DNA of 34,582 nt from JBHICC01 sp046759385 (GCA_046759385.1 JBHICC010000026.1:1-34582), one strand, 5' to 3'. Numbered from the stretch's first letter, positions 8,175 through 17,423 are shown. The notes: generated by a model not told the origin, from the sequence alone. Numbers and translations: made by a program.

Positions 8175-8873
8175 GTGCGTGTGAGACCCATTGGTTTTCT
8201 AATCGGAGTCAGCCTTGCTCTTAGTGCTTTCTCCCCGCCATCTGTTTCATCGGAGAGAGACATCGAGTACAAAGTACTCGACGGCAAGCTCTCAGTATTC
8301 GGCCATGTGCTAAACCCAAAGTATCCGATTCCCGGTGACGATTATGAGGGTCGCGTCATTGCCTTCCACGCTTCGCCCAATAGCAAGCGGATCGTTATTC
8401 AGTCAGGATACAGAGTAGAGGTAGATCTTTGGCTGTACGATACCGAGACCAAGACTAGACCCATCCGCATCCCATCCAAACCTGGCAACCACACAACGGT
8501 TAACTGGCATGGCAATAGCGTCTTCGAAGTTTTCTGGGGCGGTATGGGCTATAGCATGAGCCAATTATTCCGAGTGGCAGCCCCTCAAAATGGGAAACGG
8601 ATAGACGATATGCTCCTCTATGATGAGCAGTGGGATGTTTATGTATCGTTTTTCACCGATGATAAAGCTGGGATCGAAGTCGGGAGAGCTTTCCCGGAGC
8701 GGGAGCTAAAGCCCGAAAAGATCAAGCTCGATCTGGAATACACCTATGTTTCCGATGCGCGGTTCACCATTGACGATGTGAGAATCGTGGGGAACAAGAT
8801 AGTCGTTACTCACACGAAGGCGAATGGTGAGAAGGTCGAGGAGGCATTCTCATCTCGGTTTCTGCGACGGTGA
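8175..8873 (+). CDS. Exported protein of unknown function
   Basis: 232 residues, family not recognised. The N-terminus has basic residues followed by a hydrophobic core (PIGFLIGVSLALSAFSPPSVSS), a probable Sec signal peptide with cleavage near residue 26, and no lipobox cysteine. The mature part alternates short beta-like segments with aspartates and tryptophans (VDLWLYDTETKTR, VNWHGNSVFEVFWGG), resembling a beta-rich periplasmic domain; this is an impression, not a match. The GTG start abuts the upstream stop, and the stop overlaps the next gene's start by 4 bp (GTGA), so the three genes are probably co-translated. Confidence 0.75.
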   Translation: MRVRPIGFLIGVSLALSAFSPPSVSSERDIEYKVLDGKLSVFGHVLNPKYPIPGDDYEGRVIAFHASPNSKRIVIQSGYRVEVDLWLYDTETKTRPIRIPSKPGNHTTVNWHGNSVFEVFWGGMGYSMSQLFRVAAPQNGKRIDDMLLYDEQWDVYVSFFTDDKAGIEVGRAFPERELKPEKIKLDLEYTYVSDARFTIDDVRIVGNKIVVTHTKANGEKVEEAFSSRFLRR

Positions 8874-9736
8874 AACGCGGTATCGACCACCTCGTGCTTT
8901 GCGTGTCCGATCTTGACGCGGCGGCGGCTTTCTACAGACGGCTTGGATTCACCACGACACCACGCGCCCAGCATCCCTGGGGCACCGATAATAGTCTTGT
9001 ACAATTGAACAACTGTTTTTTGGAACTGCTAACGGTCGCTCGGCCTGCACTGATTACAGCAGTAAGCAAGAAACGTTTCAGCTTCGGTGCTTACAACCAG
9101 CAGTTCTTATCACAACGAGAAGGGATGTCGATGTTGGTGTTCGAGAGCACGGACGCCCTGGCGGATCGAGAAGAGTTCATTTCGCGCGGGCTACCGGCAT
9201 ATGAAAATTTCCACTTTGAGAGATCAACGACATTGCCGGACGGATCGCAAGCGCGTGTTGCGTTTACCATGGCATTCGTGACAGATCCGCGGCTGCCCGA
9301 GGCAGCGTTTTTCTGTTGCCAGCATCATGTGCCAGAGCACTTTTGGAAGTCGGAATACCAGTCACACGTTAACGGCGCGAATACCGTCCATGAAGTGATA
9401 ATGGTTGCCGAAGATCCACCCATGCTGGCGGACTTTTTTTCTAAGATTCAAGAACCGGCGAGCGTGACAACAAGAGACAGCCGATTAACGGTAAGCACGC
9501 CGCGTGGGAGAATCGTTGTAATCACCCCGTCCGATGCCCATCATTGTTATGGTAACCTTAATCTTTCCGGTTTTCCGCGCTCCCCCTTCTTTCTGGGCTT
9601 CGTTATCCGCGTGCCCGAATTGGACCGAGTCGCTACGCATTTACTAGCGAACCTTGCACCATTCGAAACCTCTTCAGACTCGATTCGAGTGACTCCAGAC
9701 AACGCCTTCGGCGTTCTGATAGAGTTTCGGCAGTAG
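8870..9736 (+). CDS. VOC family (glyoxalase-like) protein, two-module
   Basis: 288-residue protein with a vicinal-oxygen-chelate fold signature at the N-terminus (GIDHLVLCVSDLDAAAAFYR, residues about 4-23, then LGFTTTPRAQHPWGTDN) and a second module after about residue 160 (ANTVHEVIMVAEDPPMLADF). His7 is the expected first metal ligand. It resembles the Glyoxalase-like-domain hypothetical proteins rather than a specific dioxygenase or lyase. The GTG start overlaps the preceding stop (GTGA), with no separate ribosome-binding site visible. Confidence 0.82.
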   Translation: MKRGIDHLVLCVSDLDAAAAFYRRLGFTTTPRAQHPWGTDNSLVQLNNCFLELLTVARPALITAVSKKRFSFGAYNQQFLSQREGMSMLVFESTDALADREEFISRGLPAYENFHFERSTTLPDGSQARVAFTMAFVTDPRLPEAAFFCCQHHVPEHFWKSEYQSHVNGANTVHEVIMVAEDPPMLADFFSKIQEPASVTTRDSRLTVSTPRGRIVVITPSDAHHCYGNLNLSGFPRSPFFLGFVIRVPELDRVATHLLANLAPFETSSDSIRVTPDNAFGVLIEFRQ

Positions 9737-9781
9737 TGCGATTCTTGTCTTAACGCCGTCTATACGATACAGGTTAAAACT

Positions 9782-10150
9782 ATGCCCACGATTGTCAAAG
9801 AGCCTTCTACGATCCGGGCCGCCGGGAACAAGCCAAAAGTCATTGAAGAATTCATCGGGCGGGTGAACTCGAAGACCAGGGCCGTGAGTATTGCGCGCAT
9901 GCGTAGCCCGAGCGGTTGGATCGAGCCCGGTCAGGCACCTGAGTTCGACGAGTACACGATTGTCCTTAAGGGCACCTTGCGCGCGACATCAAAGATTAAC
10001 GCTTATGATGTTAAGGAAGGTGAAGCCATCATCGCCCACGCTGGCGAATGGATACAATACAGTACGCCTGGCTCTGACGGAGCTGAATACATCGCCATTT
10101 GTGTGCCCGCATTCTCGTTGGAAGCGGTACACCGAGACCTTGAAGGGTGA
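9782..10150 (+). CDS. Cupin domain protein
   Basis: 122-residue single-domain cupin. Visible elements are the turn-rich core PSGWIEPGQAPEFDEYTIVL (residues about 41-60, motif 1, with Glu replacing the usual paired histidines) and HAGEWIQYSTPGSDGAEYIA for motif 2. With one histidine instead of the classical pair, a metal site is uncertain. The sequence is reminiscent of EutQ-like small cupins. It begins 45 bp after the VOC gene and ends 15 bp before the convergent dehydrogenase gene. Confidence 0.82.
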   Translation: MPTIVKEPSTIRAAGNKPKVIEEFIGRVNSKTRAVSIARMRSPSGWIEPGQAPEFDEYTIVLKGTLRATSKINAYDVKEGEAIIAHAGEWIQYSTPGSDGAEYIAICVPAFSLEAVHRDLEG

Positions 10151-10165
10151 TGAGAGGCGGAAATC

Positions 10166-11068
10166 CTATTCAGTCTTTGCGCCGAGGCGAGCGTCAACGA
10201 TCGCCTGCACGACTTCATGGTAGCTTGCCGGCGGCGTATCTCCAAACCGAGCTTTCAGGCCAGCATTAGCGGCATCGAGAATTCGTCGTGCGGCAGCATC
10301 AGCCATGATCGGCTCGATACCCATCGCTTCCAACGTTCGGGCGACTTCTTCCATCTCATGGGCACGGCGCTTGCCGTGAATCGCTGTGCGTCCGATCAAG
10401 TAACTGGCGAGCTTGTTCCAGTCGATACCCGGGTAACCTGTTTGCACCGACTCTAACACTCGCTCGGCGACACCATAACGTGAGGCCGCTAGTACACATT
10501 CGATAAACAGCGCTTCCAGGCCTTTTACCACAATGCTGCGAAACATCTTAGTCGCGGTAGCGCGCCCCACCTCCCGGCCGAAGTTCTCAAGATTCATGTC
10601 GTACGGTGCAAGCTTCTCCACCAACGTTGGCACAGCGTTACCACAAAGCAGCATCGGCACCTTGTGGCCTAGCGGGGGCACACCCGCCATGACAGCGGCC
10701 TCGATGAACCGTGCGCCTGCCTTGGTGGTAACGGCAGCGATTTGTTGTTTGACCTCGGGTGAGGTCGAATTCAGGTCAACGTAGAAATGGTGCCTCTTGA
10801 GGTAGGGCGCAGCCGCCTCCGCAGCAGCGACTGCGGACGACGACACCACCGTTGACAGAATTACCTCCACGCGCTTTGCCAACCCCTCGATAGACTCCGT
10901 AATACCGACCTCCGCATCGGCGGCACGTGCTTCGATCGCCGAACGTCGGGCAGGATCATCGCGCGCGATATCGTAAGCGAAGATCGGTGGCGCGCCCGCC
11001 GTTCGAAGACCTTTGGCGATGTGATAGGCCGCTTCCCCGAAACCGATGAAACCGATCGTTACGCTCAT
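10166..11068 (-). CDS. NAD(P)-dependent hydroxyacid dehydrogenase (6PGDH-like N-domain plus DUF1932)
   Basis: 300-residue beta-hydroxyacid-dehydrogenase-like enzyme. Rossmann motif IGFIGFGEAAYHIAKGL lies right at the N-terminus; LNSTSPEVKQQIAAV and GARFIEAAVMAGVPP correspond to the substrate-binding region. A lysine in KMFRSIVVKGLEAL fits the catalytic position, and the C-terminal helical part fits DUF1932. The reading frame is open for 78 more codons upstream, but those residues are not dehydrogenase-like. The ATG at 11068 is preceded by GGAG and starts the Rossmann fold, so I chose it. It is divergent from an isopropylmalate-dehydrogenase-type gene, pointing to oxidation of a hydroxyacid in the same catabolic region. 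Substrate unknown. Confidence 0.87.
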   Translation of the reverse strand: MSVTIGFIGFGEAAYHIAKGLRTAGAPPIFAYDIARDDPARRSAIEARAADAEVGITESIEGLAKRVEVILSTVVSSSAVAAAEAAAPYLKRHHFYVDLNSTSPEVKQQIAAVTTKAGARFIEAAVMAGVPPLGHKVPMLLCGNAVPTLVEKLAPYDMNLENFGREVGRATATKMFRSIVVKGLEALFIECVLAASRYGVAERVLESVQTGYPGIDWNKLASYLIGRTAIHGKRRAHEMEEVARTLEAMGIEPIMADAAARRILDAANAGLKARFGDTPPASYHEVVQAIVDARLGAKTE

Positions 11069-11202
11069 CGCTATTTGCTCCGGTTCTCTATTTACAGGAC
11101 GATCTCGACTTCCTAACTCCATTGTCGACAGCGGTGCGCATCGGGTCAACAATAACAAACTATGCGATACTCGAACTCTTTGCACTTTTGCGACTGATAA
11201 AG

Positions 11203-12309
11203 ATGTCCACGCAAAACGAGTTTCACATTGCTGTGCTACCCGGCGACGGTATTGGCATTGAGGTAATGAACGCCTGCCTTGAAGTGCTGCAAACGCTAAC
11301 AAAGCATGTTGGTGGCTTTCAACTCAAGGCCGACGTGCTACGGGGTGGCGCCGCTCACTACCGGGACACAGGCACTGCGTTGCCCGATGAAACTTTGAAA
11401 CGCGTCCCCGCCGCCGATGCCATTCTGTTCGGGGCAATGGGATTGCCTGAGGTACGCACACAAGAAGGGACAGAGATCAACCCTCAGATCAACCTGCGCA
11501 TGGAACTCGAGCTTTATGCTGGTGTACGGCCAGTCAAAGCGATGGCGACGGATTCCGCCGTACTCGCGGACCCGAGATCAGCACAGATCGACCTTGTCGT
11601 CATTCGCGAACAAACAGAAGGCATGTTCACGGATTTTCAGCAGGGCCGGCTAGAAAATGACCAGGCGGCAATCGATCGCTGTGTGATCAGTCGTAAGGGA
11701 ACCGAGCGCCTCATTGACTTTGCCTTCCGTCTCGCAGAGCGCCGGCATGCGGAAGGCAAGCCCGGTCACGTTACCTGTGTAGACAAGGCGAATGTCATGA
11801 CCTCGATGGCCTTTTTCCGAAAAATCTTTGATGAGCGCTGCCATGCGTTTCCCGCTGCGTCCGCAGGACACGCCTATGTCGACGCGACGGCACTTGATCT
11901 GGTGCGCCAACCGTGGCGCTTTGATGTGATCGTCACCGAGAACCTTTTTGGCGATATCTTGTCCGACCTTGCGGCGGGTTTGGTCGGAGGCCTGGGTATG
12001 GCGCCGTCTGGTGACATCGGTGACCAGCACGCTATGTTTCAGCCGTGTCACGGCACCGCGCCCGACATCGCCGGTCAAGGGAAAGCCAACCCCACGGCCA
12101 TGTTTCTGTCTGCCGCGATGATGCTTGATTGGTTAGGCGACCGACATGGTGAAGCGCCCTGCTCGGCAGCAGGAACACACCTGCGAACCGTGATCGAGCA
12201 TGGCTTCGCTTCGAAACGCATTCGACCCATCGAGTTCGGCGGTCCCGACGGGACCGCTGCGATTACGCAGACCGTTGTCGACCTCGTTCGCACGCGGTCC
12301 GTTACGTAG
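11203..12309 (+). CDS. Isocitrate/isopropylmalate dehydrogenase-family beta-decarboxylating dehydrogenase
   Basis: NAD-dependent, Mg/Mn-dependent 2-hydroxyacid dehydrogenase (decarboxylating) of 368 residues. Nucleotide and substrate motifs: LPGDGIG (12-18), IREQTEGMFTDF, and the family signature NLFGDILSDLAAGLVGGLGM followed by PCHGTAPDIAGQGKANP. It resembles LeuB-type enzymes, but no leuCD or other leucine-biosynthesis gene is nearby. The context (tartrate dehydrogenase paralogue, hydroxyacid dehydrogenases) favours a catabolic role on a malate-like acid. The frame is open from 11122, but the ATG at 11203 begins the conserved N-terminus. A true LeuB function is the main alternative. Confidence 0.87.
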   Translation: MSTQNEFHIAVLPGDGIGIEVMNACLEVLQTLTKHVGGFQLKADVLRGGAAHYRDTGTALPDETLKRVPAADAILFGAMGLPEVRTQEGTEINPQINLRMELELYAGVRPVKAMATDSAVLADPRSAQIDLVVIREQTEGMFTDFQQGRLENDQAAIDRCVISRKGTERLIDFAFRLAERRHAEGKPGHVTCVDKANVMTSMAFFRKIFDERCHAFPAASAGHAYVDATALDLVRQPWRFDVIVTENLFGDILSDLAAGLVGGLGMAPSGDIGDQHAMFQPCHGTAPDIAGQGKANPTAMFLSAAMMLDWLGDRHGEAPCSAAGTHLRTVIEHGFASKRIRPIEFGGPDGTAAITQTVVDLVRTRSVT

Positions 12310-12322
12310 TTCGCTTTAAGGG

Positions 12323-15145
12323 CTATGATCCGGATCGTGTACAACGATCTACAAGGTAGGCGATAGAACGATAGTGGCGGTCGCTGTGCAACGACAGTCC
12401 AATCTCGCAAGTGCGGCTCGTAGAGTAGCCAGACACGCACGCGTGTGGCAAGGAATCGCGAAGATGACGTAATGCGCTCGCGTTCAGCTCGGGTTGTTCA
12501 AACCCCTTATCACCTGCCCAGCCGCAACAGTAGATATCATCCGGAACGATGACAGTTTCGACACAAGCTTCAGCGATCGCGCGCAATTTTGGTTCTAACC
12601 CCATTCGACGTGTGCTGCATGTTGCGTGAAGGGCGACATTTTCGGGGAGCTTGTCAAAACGTAGTCGTGTCATTAGCTCGTCGTGAACGAACTCGGTTAT
12701 ATCGAGAAGCGGGAGTTTTGCCTGCATAGCCTGCCGCAATCGGAGCGTGCATGGGCTCGTATCCGAAACGATCAGGTCACGACCGTCGTAACTGGCCTGT
12801 CGTAGTGCGCCTTCGGCCTGTGCTGCCTTTGCGTCCGCCTGAACGTTGAACCCCTTACTTTCAAACGGCAGTCCACAACATAGTTCGTCACAATTATCAG
12901 GAATCACAACCTGATAACCGGCCTTACGCAGCAGCGCCTCCATCTTTGCCGGCAACGCATCGTACTCTGGGTCGCCTCTGGCCGGCCCCATAGTACGACT
13001 CGCGCAACTTGGTAAATAGACCACGCGCGCCTGCTCGTTATTTGGTGTTACCGAAGGCATTCGCGCAGCCGTGGGCAGGTAAGGATTCCATGCCGGCAAA
13101 CGATTGCCCGAGAGCTTGCGCATGCCGTTCGTGAGGCGCTGCGTGAGTGATCGACCGAGGATGGTGCGCATCAAGTTGGTCGCACCTAAAACCACCCGCG
13201 TGGCACGGGAAGTCGCCGCAAAGTGATTGGCAATCCAGTGCGCGGCACGCTTACTTGTGTTGCTCGCGCTACGGCCACGTAATATCTTCATCATCTTTCC
13301 GGTGTCGATGCCGACGGGACACACAACTCCGCACAGCCCGTCACCTGCACAGGTATCAACACCCTGGTACTGATAAAGCGTCCTCAACGTCTGCGCATAC
13401 TCGTCTCGCTTGTTGATCGCCTCAAGCCGCGCAAGCTCGCGCAATCCGACAATACGCTGTCTTGGCGTAAGGGTGAGCTCATTGGATGGACACGTGATTT
13501 CACAAAAGCCGCATTCGATACACTTGTCGATCGTGAGATCGACTGGTACTAACGGCTTTAGGTTCTTAAGGTGGACATCCTTGTCGTTGTTCAAAATAAC
13601 ACCTGGATTAAGAACATTGTCGGGATCAAGAATCGACTTAATATCACGCATCAGACGGTAAGCATCATGGCCCCACTCCCGTTCGACATACGGAGCCACG
13701 TTTCGGCCTGTGCCGTGTTCCCCTTTCAGCGAACCGTCATATTTTTCGACTGCGAGTTCCACGAACTCGCGCATCAGGTGCGCGTAACGATCGATCTCCT
13801 CGCGCTTACCAAAGTCCTGAGTGAAAATGAAATGCAAATTGCCCTCGATTGCGTGGCCTAGAATGATCGCTTCGTCATAAGCGTGCTTATTGAGTAGTTC
13901 TTGTAGATCCGCCGTTGCTTGGGCTAACCGAGCGAGTGGAAACACAACATCTTCAACGACGACGGTGGTACCGGCGTCACGTATCGCGCCGACTGACGGA
14001 TACAAGCCTTTCCTCACGTTCCACAGTCGAGTGTACTCACCGATGTCATCGGTGAACTGCACGGGCGTGAGCGTCTCTATCCCGCCAATCGCACGTTCGA
14101 TCTGATGAACACGATCCTTGAGTGACGTTCGGTCAAGCGCACGCGTATCTACAAGTAAGGCGGCAGCGGCTCCTGATAACTGCTTCAACTCGATCGGCAT
14201 ACCTGGCTTGTCCTCTACAGAACACAACGACGCGCGGTCCATGAGTTCGACGGCCGTCACTGGCTCGCCCTGCAGTTGCGTCGCCGCCTGACAGGCCGCA
14301 TTGATGTCGGGAAATAAGATCAGCGTGCTTGCTTTGTTCGGTGGATCCTCGATGGTGCGGAACGTGATCTCGGCAATAAAACCCAGCGTTCCTTCAGAAC
14401 CAATCATCAAGTGTTGCAAGATATCGATCGGGTCCTCGAAATCGAGCAACGCGTTGAGCGCGTAGCCTGTTGTGTTTCTCATCCTGAACTTGTGCTGAAT
14501 GCGTGTCGCCAGTACTGCGTTGGCACGGGTCTCGCGAGCTAACGCACCTAGTCGTTCCAGCAACGCCGCGTGGCTGTTAGCAAACGCCGCTCGGTTTTCA
14601 AGGTTTGACGTGTCGAGCAGGGTGCCGTCGGCCAGTATCAAGCGAGTACTAACGAGGGTGTGATAGCTGTTGTGCGTCGTGAGACAGCACATGCCACTTG
14701 AGTTGTTCGCCGCGATACCGCCAATTTTGGCGGCGTTAATCGACGCTGGATCAGGACCGATCTTTCTGTTAAACGGTGCGAGGTATTGGTTGGCGCGGCC
14801 ACCCGTAACGCCAGGCTGCAATCGGATGCGAGATCCATCGGCGCTGATTTCATAGTCCTGCCAGCCTTCGCCCAGGACAACCAGTACCGAGTCGGTGATG
14901 GCCTGACCACAGACACTGGTTCCGGCCGCCCGGAAAGTGATCGGCGTTTGGTGCTTGCGCGCCGCCTGTATGATGCGCGATACCTCACCTTCGCTTTCCA
15001 CCTTGACCACCAGCTGCGGAACTAGCCGGTAGAAGCTTGCGTCGGTACCGAAAGCGAGGCGGCGCAGCGGGTCGCGAATCAGCCGCGGCTGAGGGATAAA
15101 GGTTTGCAGTTCGTTAGCTAACGCACCGAAAGATTCGGGTGACAC
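12323..15145 (-). CDS. FAD-binding and Fe-S-binding D-2-hydroxyacid (D-lactate-like) dehydrogenase
   Basis: Large membrane-associated-type flavoprotein, 940 residues from the GTG chosen here. Order: FAD_binding_4 domain with GPDPASINAAKIGGIAANNS, FAD-oxidase C-terminal domain, a ferredoxin-like pair of clusters (CIECGFCEITCP, then CAGDGLCGVVCP), and two cysteine-rich CCG motifs (CDELCCG and YCCGWAGDKGF). This is the one-chain architecture of Dld/YdiJ-type dehydrogenases that pass electrons to quinone or cytochrome. The frame stays open to 15289, but the extra 48 residues look non-native and would leave only 18 bp to the divergent gene. The GTG at 15145 gives VSPESFGALANELQ and leaves room for promoters. 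It converges with the upstream gene, 13 bp apart. D-lactate, D-2-hydroxyglutarate and D-malate are all plausible substrates. Confidence 0.88.
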   Translation of the reverse strand: MSPESFGALANELQTFIPQPRLIRDPLRRLAFGTDASFYRLVPQLVVKVESEGEVSRIIQAARKHQTPITFRAAGTSVCGQAITDSVLVVLGEGWQDYEISADGSRIRLQPGVTGGRANQYLAPFNRKIGPDPASINAAKIGGIAANNSSGMCCLTTHNSYHTLVSTRLILADGTLLDTSNLENRAAFANSHAALLERLGALARETRANAVLATRIQHKFRMRNTTGYALNALLDFEDPIDILQHLMIGSEGTLGFIAEITFRTIEDPPNKASTLILFPDINAACQAATQLQGEPVTAVELMDRASLCSVEDKPGMPIELKQLSGAAAALLVDTRALDRTSLKDRVHQIERAIGGIETLTPVQFTDDIGEYTRLWNVRKGLYPSVGAIRDAGTTVVVEDVVFPLARLAQATADLQELLNKHAYDEAIILGHAIEGNLHFIFTQDFGKREEIDRYAHLMREFVELAVEKYDGSLKGEHGTGRNVAPYVEREWGHDAYRLMRDIKSILDPDNVLNPGVILNNDKDVHLKNLKPLVPVDLTIDKCIECGFCEITCPSNELTLTPRQRIVGLRELARLEAINKRDEYAQTLRTLYQYQGVDTCAGDGLCGVVCPVGIDTGKMMKILRGRSASNTSKRAAHWIANHFAATSRATRVVLGATNLMRTILGRSLTQRLTNGMRKLSGNRLPAWNPYLPTAARMPSVTPNNEQARVVYLPSCASRTMGPARGDPEYDALPAKMEALLRKAGYQVVIPDNCDELCCGLPFESKGFNVQADAKAAQAEGALRQASYDGRDLIVSDTSPCTLRLRQAMQAKLPLLDITEFVHDELMTRLRFDKLPENVALHATCSTRRMGLEPKLRAIAEACVETVIVPDDIYCCGWAGDKGFEQPELNASALRHLRDSLPHACVSGYSTSRTCEIGLSLHSDRHYRSIAYLVDRCTRSGS

Positions 15146-15307
15146 AGCGCTTTGCCCGTGGTGGCCTACGCTCGAAGTCCAAGAGCGGTTTATAAGAACG
15201 ATTGAACCTACACTGATGTACCTCGGCGCGCAACGCGTGCGGCAGACCTGCCTGGTGTCATCTGCAGGCGTTGATTTAAACTCTGGCACCGGGAGGAATC
15301 ACTCACT

Positions 15308-16387
15308 ATGAGGAAGAGAGCCTTAACAATGAAGCGCTATAAGATCGCCGTTATCCCTGGAGACGGTATAGGTAAGGAAGTGGTTCCGGAGGGGATTCGC
15401 GCTGTCGAGGCGGCTGGCCGGCGCTTCGACATTGGTTTTCAATGGGACCATTTTCCCTGGAGCTGTGAGACTTACACGAAAACTGGGCGCATGATGGCCG
15501 AGGACGGTATCGATCGATTGAAAGAGTACGATGGGATTTTCTTCGGTGCGGCCGGCTTTCCCGGCGTCGCCGACCATGTTTCACTGTGGGGGCTATTAAT
15601 TCCGATCCGCCGGCAGATGCATCAGTACGTGAACCTCCGGCCGGTGCGCCTTTTGAAGGGAATCCCGTCCCCACTGCGTGATCGCGGTCCGAAGGACATC
15701 GATTTTTACGTAGTGCGAGAGAATAACGAGGGAGAATACTCGGAAATCGGCGGCCGTTTATACCCTGACTCCGACGCAGAGATGGCCGTGCAGGAAAGTA
15801 TCTTCACACGCAAAGGGGTGGACCGTGTGGTGCGCTTTGCATTCGAGCTCGCGCGTAAGCGTAAGGCTCGGCACGTAACATCGGCAACGAAATCAAACGG
15901 GATCATCCATACGATGCCTTTCTGGGATGAACGATTCAGGGCGGTCGCTAAGGATTATCCCGACATCCGTACGGATCAATATCACATCGACATCCTGACC
16001 GCACATTTCGTGCTACATCCTAATTGGTTCGACGTTGTCGTGGGAAGTAACCTTTTGGGCGACATCCTTTCCGATCTTGGGCCGGCTGTGGCGGGAACAA
16101 TTGGAGTCGCACCCTCTGCTAATCTCAATCCCGAACGCGAGTTTCCGAGCATGTTCGAGCCCGTGCACGGCTCAGCACCGGACATCGCCGGGAAAGGTAT
16201 TGCTAATCCGATCGGCCAAGTCTGGTCCGGCGCAATGATGCTCGATCACCTTGGCCACGATAACGCTGCACGTGCGATCGAAGCGGCCATTGAGACGGTG
16301 CTCGGGGAAGATCGGTTGCGTACGCCTGACATTGGTGGTCCCGCCACGACCGAAGAACTCGGCAAGGCCATCGCTGAGGCGATCTAA
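15308..16387 (+). CDS. Tartrate dehydrogenase/D-malate dehydrogenase-like enzyme (TtuC family)
   Basis: 359 residues from the first ATG, or 352 from a second ATG at 15329 (MKRYKIAVIPGDGIG). The enzyme oxidises and can decarboxylate tartrate or D-malate with NAD. Characteristic stretches are IPGDGIGKEVV, GIFFGAAGFPGVADHVSLWG (the WGLLIPIRRQMHQYVNLRPV block is typical of TtuC), VVRENNEGEYSEIGGR, and GSNLLGDILSDLGPAVAGTI with EPVHGSAPDIAGKGIANP. A GGGAGGA lies 11 nt before the first ATG, which favours that start, though AAGAGAG precedes the second. It is divergent from the FAD/Fe-S dehydrogenase. A second family member lies at 11203-12309. Confidence 0.9.
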   Translation: MRKRALTMKRYKIAVIPGDGIGKEVVPEGIRAVEAAGRRFDIGFQWDHFPWSCETYTKTGRMMAEDGIDRLKEYDGIFFGAAGFPGVADHVSLWGLLIPIRRQMHQYVNLRPVRLLKGIPSPLRDRGPKDIDFYVVRENNEGEYSEIGGRLYPDSDAEMAVQESIFTRKGVDRVVRFAFELARKRKARHVTSATKSNGIIHTMPFWDERFRAVAKDYPDIRTDQYHIDILTAHFVLHPNWFDVVVGSNLLGDILSDLGPAVAGTIGVAPSANLNPEREFPSMFEPVHGSAPDIAGKGIANPIGQVWSGAMMLDHLGHDNAARAIEAAIETVLGEDRLRTPDIGGPATTEELGKAIAEAI

Positions 16388-16394
16388 AACCGCC

Positions 16395-16451
16395 CAACGC
16401 AGAGACGCCAAGGCGCTAAGGCTTTTCAAGCCGGGAGAATTCTTTGCGTTG
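16395..16451. repeat. Imperfect palindromic element with CGC-rich periodic arms
   Basis: In the 104-bp gap after the tartrate dehydrogenase gene, CAACGCAGAGA (16395-16405) and TCTTTGCGTTG (16441-16451) form an 11-bp inverted pair with a single G-T wobble. Between them, GGCTT-TTC-AAGCC (16420-16432) forms an inner hairpin, and the left half repeats CGCCAAGG/CGCTAAGG. It resembles small dispersed CGCAGAG/CGCAAAG palindromes found between genes in many environmental bacteria; only one copy is in this window. It could also work as a bidirectional attenuator, but there is no U-tract. Confidence 0.5.
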
Positions 16452-16491
16452 AGTAGTATAAAGCACTCACTCGCGATCTGATGGTCGTCTG

Positions 16492-17337
16492 ATGGAACTT
16501 CACCTTACTCTGCTGGTGCTACTGGCCGCGCTGATGCACGCGGTTTGGAATACCTTTATTAAGGTAAGTGATGACCCACTGGTCGAATTGGCGTTGGTCA
16601 ACCTGGCAAGCGCCGTCATTGCAGCGTGCGCAATACCATGGGTTGGAGTACCGGATCCCGCCAGTTGGCCGTATATGTTTGCATCAATCGTCATCCATAG
16701 TGCTTATTACTACTTACTCCTTCAAGCCTACTGCGTCGGGGATCTCAGCCAAGTTTATCCATTAGCTCGTGGTGTTTCGCCCTTGGTCGTCGCGTTATTC
16801 TCCGGTGTTGTCGCCGGCGAAGTTCTAACAACGGGTCAAGTGGCTGGTGTGCTCATCGTTTCCATAAGCATCACAAGCCTCGCTTGGAACGGACGCTGGC
16901 TACAGCCACACGAGACGAAGCCGATTGTTCTCGCGGTGGCAACGGGATTCGTGATCGGCGCCTACACCTTATCCGATGGCACCGGGGCACGCTTATCTAA
17001 TAACGCGCTCGCCTACATCGCTTGGTTGTTCACGCTCGATTGCCTACCCTTGCTCACAGTGGCTGCCATCAGGAGGCGTCGGTCCCTGGGCCAAGTCTTC
17101 AGAAACCAGTGGCGGACGGGTATATTCGGCGGAATCCTGGCGATCGGTGCTTACGGACTGGTGATATGGGCGCTAAGCCTGGGCGCGATGGCACCGGTCG
17201 CTGCGCTGCGTGAGACGAGCGTTGTGATCGCCGCCGTAATTGGCACGGTGTTCCTTCGCGAGCGCTTCGGCCGCCGGCGCATGCTCGCCGCGGTCGGCGT
17301 GGCTGTCGGCGTTATTACCTTGCGGATCGCAGGCTAG
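16492..17337 (+). CDS. EamA/DMT-superfamily transporter
   Basis: 281-residue membrane protein with about ten hydrophobic helices arranged as two EamA repeats: residues about 5-135, with YPLARGVSPLVVALFSGVVA closing the first, and 150-281, with ALRETSVVIAAVIGTVFLRE closing the second. DMT proteins usually export or import metabolites such as amino acids or small organic acids; direction and substrate cannot be read here. The position between the tartrate dehydrogenase and the isocitrate-lyase-family gene makes a carboxylate or amino acid substrate plausible but unproven. Confidence 0.88.
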   Translation: MELHLTLLVLLAALMHAVWNTFIKVSDDPLVELALVNLASAVIAACAIPWVGVPDPASWPYMFASIVIHSAYYYLLLQAYCVGDLSQVYPLARGVSPLVVALFSGVVAGEVLTTGQVAGVLIVSISITSLAWNGRWLQPHETKPIVLAVATGFVIGAYTLSDGTGARLSNNALAYIAWLFTLDCLPLLTVAAIRRRRSLGQVFRNQWRTGIFGGILAIGAYGLVIWALSLGAMAPVAALRETSVVIAAVIGTVFLRERFGRRRMLAAVGVAVGVITLRIAG

Positions 17338-17423
17338 GGATCCGGCGCAGTCAGAATGTGGTAGATTTGCTCCTCGCGCGAGCAAACGAATGTGAATCGA
17401 AACAACGACGAACGGTGTCAGCT

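Noticed and set aside
10166..11302. A longer dehydrogenase frame starting at 11302
   Set aside because: The 78 extra residues overlap the divergent gene and precede a perfect Rossmann N-terminus; ATG 11068 has a GGAG.
11203..12309. Calling this gene leuB
   Set aside because: Superfamily signatures fit, but no leucine-biosynthesis neighbours and a catabolic context; the symbol is not supported.
15146..15289. N-terminal 48 residues of the long frame of the FAD/Fe-S dehydrogenase
   Set aside because: No similarity to the family N-terminus and no ribosome-binding site; it would leave only 18 bp for two divergent promoters. The exact start remains uncertain.
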